In this document: in pieces, positions 1 to 12,905 of the stretch
Layout of the letters: each line of letters starts with the position of its first letter
Position numbering within the stretch: the first letter of the stretch is position 1
Origin: Sinomonas susongensis
GTDB taxonomy: Bacteria; Actinomycetota; Actinomycetes; Actinomycetales; Micrococcaceae
Reading direction: 5' to 3'
Assembly (NCBI RefSeq): GCF_005877005.1
Contig: NZ_SSNH01000006.1
Location: 1 to 64,000 of the forward strand
DNA: 64,000 nucleotides
Translations under genes and position numbers: made by a program
Notes under the pieces: model-generated
What the model was told of the DNA's origin: nothing
The model's database searches: none
What the model saw: only the letters and a program-made list of their open reading frames with translations

Positions 1-1
1 C

Positions 2-226
2 TACTTCGCCGACCCCCATTCGCCATGGCAACGCGGCACAAACGAGAACACCAACGGCCTGCTGCGCCAGTACCTGCCCAAGGGCAGCAAGATCCCCAGC
101 GACCCCTCCTACCTCGAGGCCATCGCCTTCGAGATGAACAACCGGCCACGCAAGACACTAGGCTTCAAAACACCACGAGAAGTCTTCCTCGAAGACATCG
201 AACAGGCCGTTGCCAACATGCCTTGA
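2..226 (+). CDS. IS30-family transposase, C-terminal fragment (cut by window edge)
   Basis: Reading in from the left edge gives 74 residues ending in a TGA at 224-226. The segment has the end of a DDE integrase domain, with the motif RGTNENTNGLLRQY whose first Glu is the expected third catalytic acid, followed by a typical IS30 tail with NNRPRKTLGFKTP. Its first 28 residues differ at only one position from the full IS30 transposase at 26.7-28.1 kb, but the last 45 differ strongly, so these are two different IS30-family elements. Only the 3' part is visible, so intactness cannot be judged. Confidence 0.85.
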   Translation, partial: YFADPHSPWQRGTNENTNGLLRQYLPKGSKIPSDPSYLEAIAFEMNNRPRKTLGFKTPREVFLEDIEQAVANMP

Positions 227-261
227 ATCCGCCTTCCTTCCCCATCGGTCCAGAGACCGGT

Positions 262-285
262 GTGTTGCGCCCTGACACGGGAGGG
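262..285 (+). repeat. Probable terminal repeat of the left-edge IS30-type element
   Basis: GTGTTGCG at 262-269 lies 36 bases past the transposase stop and matches the inner part of the terminal repeats of the complete IS30 element in this window (GTGTTGCG at 28082-28089 and on the opposite strand of its other end). The outer half does not match clearly, so the exact element end near 285 is a guess. Confidence 0.35.
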
Positions 286-329
286 GAGGGCTAGAAGCGG
301 GCAGGACGGCACCGAACGCAAAATGTTCC

Positions 330-356
330 TTGACAAAAACTTTTGTCGGTTACAGA
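330..356 (+). promoter_or_regulatory. Promoter and palindromic operator of the ArsR-type gene
   Basis: A consensus -35 TTGACA sits at 330-335. A weak -10 candidate, TACAGA, is at 351-356, with a short 15-base spacer. Overlapping the -35 is a perfect palindrome, GACAAAA-AC-TTTTGTC, at 332-347. Such AT-rich palindromes are typical ArsR-family operators, so autorepression is likely. The -10 ends about 8 bases before the ATG at 365, which would place the transcript start at or next to the start codon and predict a leaderless mRNA. Confidence 0.6.
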
Positions 357-364
357 CTGGAGGC

Positions 365-1006
365 ATGCAGGACGTTGTAGTGATCGAGGATGCGGCCGCT
401 GCCGCCGCGAGCCTCGACCCGCTCCGGGCAAGGCTCCTCCGGGAGCTTGCCACGCCATCCTCTGCCGCCGGCCTCGCCGCCAAGGTGGGGCTCCCACGGC
501 AGAAGGTCAACTATCACCTGCGCGCCCTCGAGGAGCACGGCCTCATCGAGCTCGTCGAGGAGCGCCGCAAGGGCAACGTCATGGAGCGCGTGCTCCAGGC
601 GACCGCCGCCTCTTACGTCATCTCGCCGGCCGCGCTCGCGGCCGTCGAGCCGGACCCCACGCGCTACCGCGACCGCTTCAGCGCCTACTGGCTGCTCGCG
701 CTCGCGTCTCGCATGGTCCATGAGGTCGGGCGGCTCATCATGGGGGCGGCCGCGGCGAAGCAGCAGCTTGCGACGTTCGCGGTCGACGGCGAAATCACGT
801 TCGCGTCCGCGGCGTCCCGTGCCGCCTTCGTCGAGGAGCTCGCGGCAGACGTCGCGCGGCTCGCAGCGAAGTACCACGATGCGAAGGCGCCCGCCGGGCG
901 GCCGCATCGGGTGATCGTCGCCCTCCACCCCAGCCTCAAGAAGGACTCCCGCCCGGAACCGGGCGGGACCGTGCCAGCATCAGAAAGCCAGGAGATTCAG
1001 CCATGA
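365..1006 (+). CDS. ArsR-type winged-helix regulator (HTH_20-like)
   Basis: The 213-residue protein has an N-terminal winged helix at about residues 15-80. The pattern LRARLLRELATPSSAAGLAA, then a helix with LPRQKVNYHLRALEEHGLI, is characteristic of ArsR/HTH_20 regulators. The C-terminal half is helical and has no recognised metal-binding cysteines. The gene ends with an ATGA overlap with an SRPBCC protein, a common actinobacterial pairing in which the regulator controls the operon. The start at 365 is chosen because upstream sequence holds the operator. An in-frame GTG at 380 preceded by AGGA is an alternative. Confidence 0.8.
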   Translation: MQDVVVIEDAAAAAASLDPLRARLLRELATPSSAAGLAAKVGLPRQKVNYHLRALEEHGLIELVEERRKGNVMERVLQATAASYVISPAALAAVEPDPTRYRDRFSAYWLLALASRMVHEVGRLIMGAAAAKQQLATFAVDGEITFASAASRAAFVEELAADVARLAAKYHDAKAPAGRPHRVIVALHPSLKKDSRPEPGGTVPASESQEIQP

Positions 1007-1725
1007 ACCACGAATTCACGATCGTCCACGACGGCATCCTCCGGGCCACGCCCGAACAGATCTGGAAGGCGGTCACAGACGACACTGCGGCGTGGATGTT
1101 CCCCACCGACCAGTGGCCCGCCGTTCGCACGGTCGACGAGTACCCCACCCACCTCGTCTCCCGCATGGAGGGTCCCGACGGCTGGTACAACCAGCTCGAG
1201 CACGTCATCACCCCCGGACCGAACGGTACTGAGCTGCACTACGTCCACTCCGGCGTCATGACGGACAACTGGGAGCAGCAGTACGACGGCGCGGAGAAGC
1301 ACACCGTGTTCTACCACCACACCCTGGGCCAGTACCTCGAGCACTTCTTCGGTCGGGCGGTCGCCTTCAGCGACGTGCGTGGTCCCGACGCTGCAGCCGA
1401 GCCGGACGCGTTCAAGCGCTTCGTCGCGCAGATCGGTCTCGACGGGGCGATGGAGGGCGAGAAGCGCGAGCTCGAACTGCCGGGCCTGGGCTCCCCGACC
1501 CCTACCGTCGTCGAGACGACGGTGGACTTTCGCAACGAGAACTTCCTCGGTCTCCGGACCCCGGATGCGATGGTGCGCGTCTTCGGACGCAACGCATTCG
1601 GCGATCGTGTCGGACTCACGGTCCACGACTTCTCGCTCGATACGGCGTCCCCGGAAGAGCGGGCTGCGCGCGGTGAGGAGAACACGACGGCGTTCACCGA
1701 ATGGCTGGGCCGCCTCTACGCGTGA
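1003..1725 (+). CDS. SRPBCC (AHSA1/START-like) domain protein
   Basis: The product is 240 residues. Its N-terminal part (residues 1-110) has the SRPBCC hallmark of an opening strand with RATPEQIWKAVTD, followed by strands around a hydrophobic ligand pocket. The family binds small hydrophobic ligands or acts as Aha1-like chaperones; the ligand here is unknown. The ATG at 1003 overlaps the TGA of the regulator by four bases, so the two are translationally coupled and presumably repressed together through the operator at 332-347. It is followed by the convergent nei gene. Confidence 0.75.
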   Translation: MNHEFTIVHDGILRATPEQIWKAVTDDTAAWMFPTDQWPAVRTVDEYPTHLVSRMEGPDGWYNQLEHVITPGPNGTELHYVHSGVMTDNWEQQYDGAEKHTVFYHHTLGQYLEHFFGRAVAFSDVRGPDAAAEPDAFKRFVAQIGLDGAMEGEKRELELPGLGSPTPTVVETTVDFRNENFLGLRTPDAMVRVFGRNAFGDRVGLTVHDFSLDTASPEERAARGEENTTAFTEWLGRLYA

Positions 1726-1830
1726 CGCACGACCGGCCGCCGCCTGACCTCACCACTGTTGGCGCACGGTGGCCACTGGGTGTCCGGTCGCGGGGCATCG
1801 CACCATCCTCCTGACCGGTCGACTCGGCGA

Positions 1831-2701
1831 TCACGAGGCGCGCTCCGAGCTCCAGCCCTGAGGCGCGGGCTGGCAGCGCGGGCAGAAGTAGATGTCCCGC
1901 TCGCGCTGAACGGCGGCCCCAGAGGAAGCCGCCACGGATGGTTCGCCCAGCAAGCCGTGCTGGATCCTCGTCCGGCACCGTCGGCACGGCTGCCCCGCGC
2001 GTCCGTAGACCCACGAGTCCCCGCGGGGCCCGAAACCACCGGTTGTGTTCCGGGCACCGCGGTTGCGGTTGACCTCGAGCAGCCGCTGGGCCATCGCGAC
2101 GAGTCCGGGCAGGTCAGGCACCGCGGAGACGGGTGTGGCCGGATGCACGCGCATCAGGAAGCACACCTCGTTCCGGTAGATGTTGCCGACGCCGGCGAGG
2201 TTCCGCTGGTCGAGGAGGGCGAGCCCGATGGGCCGCTCGGGCTGGGCCCGGAGGTTGGCCTCTGCGGCGTCGGGGTCCCAGTCGGGGCCCAGGAGGTCGG
2301 GGCCGAGATGGCCGACGACGCTGTGCTCCTCGGCGGTCGGGATGACCTCGAGCACGCCGAGGGAGAAGCCGACGGCGCTCGTACCGTCCTCGGCGCGCAG
2401 CACGGCGCGTGCGGTGTGCGCGGGCTTGCGCCACCGCTCGCCGTTGCCGTACACCTGCCAGCTTCCCTCCATCTTGAGGTGCGAATGGATGCTGAGGGGC
2501 GCGGAACCGGCGCTCGGATCGGCGGCTTCGGGCGGGGTGAGCCGGTGGAGTAGGTGCTTGCCCCTGGAGACGACCTCGAGGACGGTCCAGCCGGCGAGGT
2601 CGAGCGTCGCGAACGCGGGCACACGGAAATCGGTCTGGGCGAGGCGCTTCCCGGCGAGGGCCGCGTGCATGCGGGTGGCGGCCTGCCAGACGTTGTCGCC
2701 C

Positions 2702-2709
<8 letters not shown>
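1831..2709 (-). CDS. nei: Nei/Fpg-family DNA glycosylase/AP lyase
   Basis: The 292-residue product starts MPEGDNVW: Pro2 is the Schiff-base nucleophile and Glu3 the general acid of the Fpg/Nei family. A helix-two-turn-helix follows in the middle (LLDQRNLAGVGNIYRNEVC). At the C-terminus is a four-cysteine zinc finger, with CRRC near residue 240 and CPRC near 278. The family removes oxidised bases in base excision repair. The GTG start at 2709 overlaps the end of lhr by eight bases, so the two repair genes form an operon. The MPEGDN start favours an endonuclease VIII type over MutM. Confidence 0.88.
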
Positions 2710-7618
<4,909 letters not shown>

Positions 7619-7738
7619 GCGTCCATCATGCCGCACCCCACTGACAGGACAATGGGGGCGCAGATGCGCCGAGGACGTCCGCGGAAGAGACCGGGACGTC
7701 CTCGGAACGGTGGCAGGCACCCTCGGAAGGGCGCGGTG

Positions 7739-8410
7739 TTACATCGGCTGGAATGCCTTGAGGGTCAGGAGGTGGACGCTCGTCTCACTGCAGGCCGTCT
7801 CCGGCTGGGCGATGAAGAGCGAGCCGTAGTCCTCCGGCGGGTAGATGCGGATGCCGGCGGCCTGGACCTGCGTGCAGCTCCCGCCGTAGAGGCCCGGCTG
7901 CGTGTAGCCGAAGTCGGCCCCTCCGGACTGGCCGGGCTGGAGCACGATGTCCGCGACCGGCACAGAGGAGTCGCGGTCGGCGGGCGCGCCGATCGGGCTG
8001 CCGCTCGGGCCTGCCGTGAGCGAGACGCCGGCGAAGCCGCTCAGGAGGCACGGGGTCGAGCCCGTGTTCGTGAGGACGATCTTGGAGTAGACATGGCCGG
8101 CAGCGCCGCCCGCGCCCGCGCCCAACGAGGCCTTGAGCTGGGACGAGACGCACCGAGCCGGTGCGCCGGCCTCGGTGGAGCCACCTGAGGGAGTCGACAC
8201 GGGAGCCGAGCTGGGTGACGCGGTTGCGGACGCGGAGTCCGTTGCGGACGACATGGCGGACGGCGACGACGTGGAAGATCCAGAGGATGACGCGGACGAG
8301 CTGCTTGAGCTCGTGCTCGTCTGGCTCGCGGCGTTGTTGCCGCAGGCAGCGAGGCCGAGAGCCACGATGAAGGTGGCGGCGAGGGCCGGAAGGCGCAGGT
8401 GGCGTGTCAC
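7739..8410 (-). CDS. DUF4232-type secreted lipoprotein
   Basis: The protein has a basic N-terminus, a hydrophobic stretch and a lipobox LAAC, so it should be a lipid-anchored exported protein. A long Ser/Thr-rich linker follows, then a C-terminal domain of about 140 residues with RCVSSQLKASLG, NTGSTPCLLSGF and a late conserved Cys, which matches the DUF4232 pattern. Its function is unknown. The GTG at 8410 gives the most typical signal peptide; in-frame GTG codons at 8425 and 8434 are alternatives. It lies downstream of a CPA2 antiporter gene on the same strand with only a few bases between them. Confidence 0.75.
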   Translation of the reverse strand: MTRHLRLPALAATFIVALGLAACGNNAASQTSTSSSSSSASSSGSSTSSPSAMSSATDSASATASPSSAPVSTPSGGSTEAGAPARCVSSQLKASLGAGAGGAAGHVYSKIVLTNTGSTPCLLSGFAGVSLTAGPSGSPIGAPADRDSSVPVADIVLQPGQSGGADFGYTQPGLYGGSCTQVQAAGIRIYPPEDYGSLFIAQPETACSETSVHLLTLKAFQPM

Positions 8411-8441
8411 AGTCCCACGATTCACTCCAGTCACAGGAGTG

Positions 8442-9608
8442 TCAAGTAGTGCCGACGGCGGTGTCCTGATCGTGATGTTGGGCAGGGGGCCGACGGGCAG
8501 CGAAGCTCGCGGCCGCCGTCGTCATTCCGATGGTGACGAGCGCCCCCAGGAGGAGGGCTGCGTCCTCACCGGGGGCCAGGACGCCGAGGGTACGGCCGAT
8601 CGTCGCGGCCGCCACCGGCACCCCGAGCTGGGCCGCCGAGGCGACGGCGAACGGGAGGGGCATTCCGGTGAGACGGCCCGCGGCGTGGGCGAGCACCGCG
8701 CCCGCGCCGAGCGCCAGGCCGAGGCCGATCATCGCGGGGTGGCTGCCGAGCTGGCGCAGGTCGATCGACGCGCCGAGCCACACGAAGAAGACCGGCCCGA
8801 GGAAGCCGTCGTTCACAGCGAAGAGCTGCCGGGCCAAGCGGCGGGGCTCGCCCACGGCAGAGACCGCGAGCCCGAAGGCGAAGCCGGCGAGCATGATCGA
8901 GACGTTGAAGAAGACGGCGAGCGCGGCGAGGGCGAAGAGGATCGAGAGCTGGATCCTCAGCTCAAGGGCGAATTTCCGGTGCTCGGAGAAGGCGTGGAGG
9001 CGGCGTCGGACGCCGTTCAGTTCCGCGCGGCGCAGCACCCACCAGACGACGACCGCGCATACAGCCACGGCGAGCGCGCCCACGGCCTTCACGGCGGCAT
9101 GGGCGGGGTCGATGGCGAGGGGGAGGGCCACGATTGCGGCGACGTCAGCGAGGGCGACCTGCGCCGTGAGGGCGAGGATCGAGGGGCCCTCGAAGGCGAG
9201 GGAATCGATGATGGGCAGGACCAGGGCCGCCGACGACGAGCCCATGAGCACCGCGTACAGCGGCGCCTTGGCGGAGCCGAACAGGAACGCGACGGCAATG
9301 CCGAGGACGACTGCGACGGCGGCCGTCACGACGGCGCGCAGCGCGCCTTTGCCGATGGCCGCGCGGATGGTCTTGTCGCGCAGCGGGACGTGGGTGCCCG
9401 CAACGAACATCATGAGGGCGAAGCCGATGTCCGCGAGGAACGTGAGGGTCTGGTTGCTCGCGTCGACCCACCCGAGCAGCGACTTGCCCACGGCGACGCC
9501 GGCGAGCAGTTCGCCGAGGACGAGCGGCAGGTGCCACGCCTCCCGCGCGGCGAGCAGCGGGCCGAGGAGCGCGATGAGGCAGATGAGCGAAAGCTCGATG
9601 AAGGACAC
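8442..9608 (-). CDS. Cation:proton antiporter (CPA2 family)
   Basis: The 388-residue product is an integral membrane protein with about 11-12 hydrophobic segments. It has the CPA2 signatures ELLAGVAVGKSLLG in the second segment and a discontinuous region with GSSSAALVLPII followed by ALADVAAIVALPLA, whose Asp is the likely ion-binding residue. It would exchange Na+ or K+ for protons across the cytoplasmic membrane; no cytoplasmic TrkA domain is present. The GTG start at 9608 lies five bases downstream of the stop of the ParB-like gene, indicating one transcript. The upstream in-frame extension overlaps that gene and was rejected. Confidence 0.85.
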   Translation of the reverse strand: MSFIELSLICLIALLGPLLAAREAWHLPLVLGELLAGVAVGKSLLGWVDASNQTLTFLADIGFALMMFVAGTHVPLRDKTIRAAIGKGALRAVVTAAVAVVLGIAVAFLFGSAKAPLYAVLMGSSSAALVLPIIDSLAFEGPSILALTAQVALADVAAIVALPLAIDPAHAAVKAVGALAVAVCAVVVWWVLRRAELNGVRRRLHAFSEHRKFALELRIQLSILFALAALAVFFNVSIMLAGFAFGLAVSAVGEPRRLARQLFAVNDGFLGPVFFVWLGASIDLRQLGSHPAMIGLGLALGAGAVLAHAAGRLTGMPLPFAVASAAQLGVPVAAATIGRTLGVLAPGEDAALLLGALVTIGMTTAAASFAARRPPAQHHDQDTAVGTT

Positions 9609-9613
9609 TGGCG

Positions 9614-10021
9614 CTACTCGCCGTCGTCCTCGGGCTCGCCGCCCGGCGACGGAACCTCGACGATCTTGACGGGGATGTCCGTGTTCTCGTCCGTGTGGTA
9701 GCTCGCGCAGACGCGATGGTAGCCGTCCGCGATCTGGAGCGGTGTCCCGTTCGCGAGGCTTCCCCGGACGAGCAGGATGGGGGAGAGCTTCTCGCCCCGG
9801 TGGATCTTGACGAGATCCGCCCGGACATGGGGGTTGGTCTCCTCGAGGAGTGCGAGCCGCGCGGCGCGGAGGATGTCCTTCGCCTTCTGATGCGAGACCG
9901 GCGCCTTCTTGAATGCCTTCACGACCGCTTTCACCTCGTGCGGGGCCGCGAGCATCGAGAGGTAGGCGGCTGCGGCAGGGTAGTCGTGCTTCTCGGGCTC
10001 GTCGAGCCATTTCACAGCCAC
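9614..10021 (-). CDS. Conserved hypothetical protein with ParB/Srx-like motif
   Basis: The product has about 135 residues starting VAVKWLDEPEKHDYPAA. The central part contains a helix-rich stretch, then PILLVRGSLANGTPLQIADG followed by YHRV. The pattern of a strand followed by a DGYHRV turn resembles the ParB/sulfiredoxin-like nuclease fold, where such a motif binds nucleotide; this is an inference from the motif only. The GTG at 10021 has a strong ribosome site (GGAAGGAG, six bases upstream), which decides the start. It is the first gene of the block running leftwards into the CPA2 antiporter. Confidence 0.6.
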   Translation of the reverse strand: MAVKWLDEPEKHDYPAAAAYLSMLAAPHEVKAVVKAFKKAPVSHQKAKDILRAARLALLEETNPHVRADLVKIHRGEKLSPILLVRGSLANGTPLQIADGYHRVCASYHTDENTDIPVKIVEVPSPGGEPEDDGE

Positions 10022-10135
10022 GTCGGGCTCCTTCCGGCCTGCGTCTTCGGAGACAGGCGTGGCCGCATCATACGCTGAGGCGACTCCGAGGTTGGCTGCG
10101 GCCAAGGAGGGCAAAGTGTCCGGAGGACGTTCAGG

Positions 10136-11098
10136 GTGGTCAACGAGAGTGGTGAAATGACAAGGGTGAGGATCTCCGCCGTCGTGCTGGCGGGCCTGGT
10201 GGCCGCCTCGATGCTTGCGGCCTGCGGGAGCGGCGCGAACAGGACGACGACGCCGGAGCCGAGCGCGCCGACTTCGCCGAATCCCAGCGGCGCGGCTTCA
10301 GGGACGGTGCCTCGGCCGGCCCATGTGGTCATCGTCGTCGAGGAGAACCACTCGTTCAGCGACATCATCGGCAATTCGGCGGCGCCGTATCTGAATTCGC
10401 TGGCCGGTCAGGGCGCGCTGTTCACCAACTCGGCGGCGGTCGCCCACCCCAGCGAGCCGAATTACCTCGCGCTGTTCTCCGGATCCACCCAGGGGATCAC
10501 GGACGACTCCTGCCCCCACAGCTTTGCGGCCGAGAACCTCGGCTCGCAGCTCGCGTCGATCGGCCAGTCCTTCGCGGGCTACTCCGAGGACCTCCCCGCG
10601 ACCGGGGATCCCACCTGTTCTGCCGGGGCCTACGCGCGCAAGCATGCCCCGTGGACGAACTTCCCGTCTGTCCCGGCGTCGGCCAACCGGCCCTTCAGCG
10701 CGTTTCCCAAGGACTACAGCGTGCTCCCGACCGTCTCGATCGTCGTGCCGAACCTCGACCACGACATGCACAACGGTTCTGTTCAGGCTGGCGACGCATG
10801 GCTCCGCGACAACCTCGACGGCTACGCACAGTGGGCGAAGACGCACGACAGCCTGCTCATCGTCACGTGGGACGAGGACGACAACAGCGCGGGCAACCAC
10901 ATCGCGACGATCTTCAGTGGCGCCCAGGTGAAGCCGGGCCAGTACGGCGAGCAGATCGACCACTACCGCGTGCTGCGCACGGTCGAAGCCGCCTACGGGC
11001 TGCCACCTCTGGAGAAGGCTGCCGACACGACGCCGATCACCGACGTCTGGTCGGCCGGGAACACAACTGCCGGGACCACAACTGCCGGGACCGGATAA
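10136..11098 (+). CDS. Secreted lipoprotein phosphoesterase (AcpA-like)
   Basis: The 320-residue product has a signal peptide with lipobox LAAC near residue 30, then a short Thr/Pro linker. The catalytic domain has the phosphoesterase-family (acid phosphatase/phospholipase C-like) motifs: VIVVEENHSFSDI at the start, PSEPNYLALFSGS, NLDHDMHNG and a late TWDEDDN that should supply metal ligands. The enzyme probably removes phosphate from exported or environmental esters. A GTG at 10136 is preceded by GGAGGA at eight bases; an ATG at 10157 would give a tighter signal peptide. The C-terminus has a short Thr/Gly repeat tail. Confidence 0.82.
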   Translation: MVNESGEMTRVRISAVVLAGLVAASMLAACGSGANRTTTPEPSAPTSPNPSGAASGTVPRPAHVVIVVEENHSFSDIIGNSAAPYLNSLAGQGALFTNSAAVAHPSEPNYLALFSGSTQGITDDSCPHSFAAENLGSQLASIGQSFAGYSEDLPATGDPTCSAGAYARKHAPWTNFPSVPASANRPFSAFPKDYSVLPTVSIVVPNLDHDMHNGSVQAGDAWLRDNLDGYAQWAKTHDSLLIVTWDEDDNSAGNHIATIFSGAQVKPGQYGEQIDHYRVLRTVEAAYGLPPLEKAADTTPITDVWSAGNTTAGTTTAGTG

Positions 11099-11135
11099 GT
11101 CGGGCCGGCTGCGGTTCCAAGGTGCCGCAGAGGTC

Positions 11136-12128
11136 TCAGCCTGCCGAGACCTCCAGCGGGCCGGCCACGCGCAGCTGGTTGTTCTCGACGAGCCATCTGA
11201 CGGATTCGAGCACGGCCTGTTCGGGCTCGTACCCCGGCGCGTAGCCCAGGAGGGACTGGGCCTTCTCGATGCTGAAGCAGTGGCTGCGGACCAGGTGGGC
11301 CCATGTGGATTCCCCGAACTCCGGCGTCGTGGTCCGGCGGAAGTCCTCCCAGCCAACCGTCTCGAGCTTCGCGGCCTGCCCGAACCAGCCCGCCGCGACG
11401 TCCGCGTAGCCGCGGACGCTGAGCGCGGTGGGGGCCAGGATGTTGAAGTCCTCTCCGGCTGCCGCCTCGCGGCGCTCGATGGCCTTCTCGAAGCCCTGCG
11501 CGACGTCGTCCGCATGCACGTGGTGCATCATCTCGGCGCCGCTCCCGGGGACCCGCAGCGGCTCGCCGGCGGAGAGGGTGTACCAGACGGCAGGATCGAG
11601 GCTCCCCAGCGGGCCAATGGGGTGCCAGCCGGGCCCGACAATGTGTCCCGGGTGCAGGGACGTGGTGACGAGGCCGCCGGAGGCTGTCTCCTCCTTGAGC
11701 ATCCGAGCGATCCGATCCTTCTGGATGCCGTACTCGCCGAAGGTCGGCGCGGCCGTGGCATGGCCGTTGCTCTCCGAGATCGGCAGCTTCCGGCTCGGTC
11801 CGTACCGCCAGACGGACCCGCAGTGCAGCAGATGCCCGATCTCGCCCCGGAGCCGGCCGACCAGTGCGCTCGCCGAATCGAGGGTGAAGCAGACAAGGTC
11901 GACGACGACGTCGGCGCCCAGGCCCGCTACGCGGTCCCCGAACGTGCCCTCCCGGTCTTCCTGTTCCCTGTCGGCAATGACTCGCCGTACCTGCTGCCAT
12001 TCCGGCGCATCGAGATAGGGCTCGTGGCTTCCGCGGCTGATCGTGGTGACTTCGTGGCCCGCGCGGACCATCCGGGGAACGAGGAACGAGCCAATGTGGC
12101 CGCTTCCCCCGATGACGACGATTTTCAT
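11136..12128 (-). CDS. NAD-dependent epimerase/dehydratase family protein
   Basis: The 330-residue product begins MKIVVIGGSGHIGSFLVPRM, a Rossmann GxxGxxG nucleotide-binding motif. Later it has HCGSVWRYGPS and EYGIQKDRI, a Y-x3-K-like pair with Lys four residues after Tyr, consistent with the extended SDR fold. The substrate cannot be inferred; neighbours give no pathway. It converges on the phosphoesterase gene with a 37-base gap. The ATG at 12128 begins exactly at the nucleotide-binding motif, so longer upstream extensions were rejected. Confidence 0.85.
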   Translation of the reverse strand: MKIVVIGGSGHIGSFLVPRMVRAGHEVTTISRGSHEPYLDAPEWQQVRRVIADREQEDREGTFGDRVAGLGADVVVDLVCFTLDSASALVGRLRGEIGHLLHCGSVWRYGPSRKLPISESNGHATAAPTFGEYGIQKDRIARMLKEETASGGLVTTSLHPGHIVGPGWHPIGPLGSLDPAVWYTLSAGEPLRVPGSGAEMMHHVHADDVAQGFEKAIERREAAAGEDFNILAPTALSVRGYADVAAGWFGQAAKLETVGWEDFRRTTTPEFGESTWAHLVRSHCFSIEKAQSLLGYAPGYEPEQAVLESVRWLVENNQLRVAGPLEVSAG

Positions 12129-12341
12129 GTGACCGACGTTAGGCGCTCTGACGGTGCCTTTGGGAGGGTCTGCCGGGACCACCCAGACTGGCGAGGGGCT
12201 TGTCGTTGCCTGAATTGCACAGACGCCTTTCAGCGGAGGCACAACTGCGCTCTCCATGCTGGAAGCACAGCCTGAGGGCGGAAGGTCGAGGAGGAAGCCA
12301 TGAGGCGGAAAACAGGCGCTATCCATCAGGGTCGTGACTGA

Positions 12342-12896
12342 TTGAACGAGATCTTCTGGGCGTTCGGCCGCGCGAGCGGGATCGTCTCGCTCGGCCTCTT
12401 CACGCTCGTGCTCCTGCTCGGAATCGTGAGCCGATCCGGCCGGCCCCTGCCGGGGCTCCCGCGCTTCTCGGTGGCGCTCCTGCACCGCAGCACGTCCCTG
12501 ATGGCACTCGTGTTCCTCGTCCTGCACGTCAGCACACTCATGCTCGACCCCCACGCGAAGCTCTCCCTTGCGAATGCGATCGTCCCCTTCACGGCGGGTT
12601 GGAACCCGTTCTGGGTGGGTCTCGGCACCGTGGCCTTCGACCTCGTGATCGCGCTGGTCGTCACGGGCCTCCTGCGCCAGCGCATCGGGCAGCGCGCCTT
12701 CAGGGCGATCCATTGGTGCGCCTACGCGATGTGGCCCTTCGCCTTCGCGCACGCGCTCGGTTCCGGGACCAACGCGGTCGACCTCTGGTTCCAGGCCTAC
12801 GCGTGGGGCTGTGCGGGCCTCGTCGCTGTTGGGGCCGGATGGCGGCTGAGCGCGAATTTCGCCGAGACGTCCCGGGCTCGCCTCGGACGGATCTGA
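12342..12896 (+). CDS. Ferric-reductase-like transmembrane protein
   Basis: The 184-residue protein has five hydrophobic segments. Histidines occur at LLHRSTS, FLVLHVST, AIHWCAY and FAFAHALG. Paired histidines on two helices are the bis-haem ligation pattern of the ferric-reductase-like/MsrQ superfamily. It is the membrane component of an apparent three-gene electron-transfer operon with the NuoF-like protein nine bases downstream and a ferredoxin. The start is a TTG at 12342 with no clear ribosome site; no better in-frame start was seen upstream of the first helix. Confidence 0.78.
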   Translation: MNEIFWAFGRASGIVSLGLFTLVLLLGIVSRSGRPLPGLPRFSVALLHRSTSLMALVFLVLHVSTLMLDPHAKLSLANAIVPFTAGWNPFWVGLGTVAFDLVIALVVTGLLRQRIGQRAFRAIHWCAYAMWPFAFAHALGSGTNAVDLWFQAYAWGCAGLVAVGAGWRLSANFAETSRARLGRI

Positions 12897-12905
12897 GGAG
12901 GAGAG

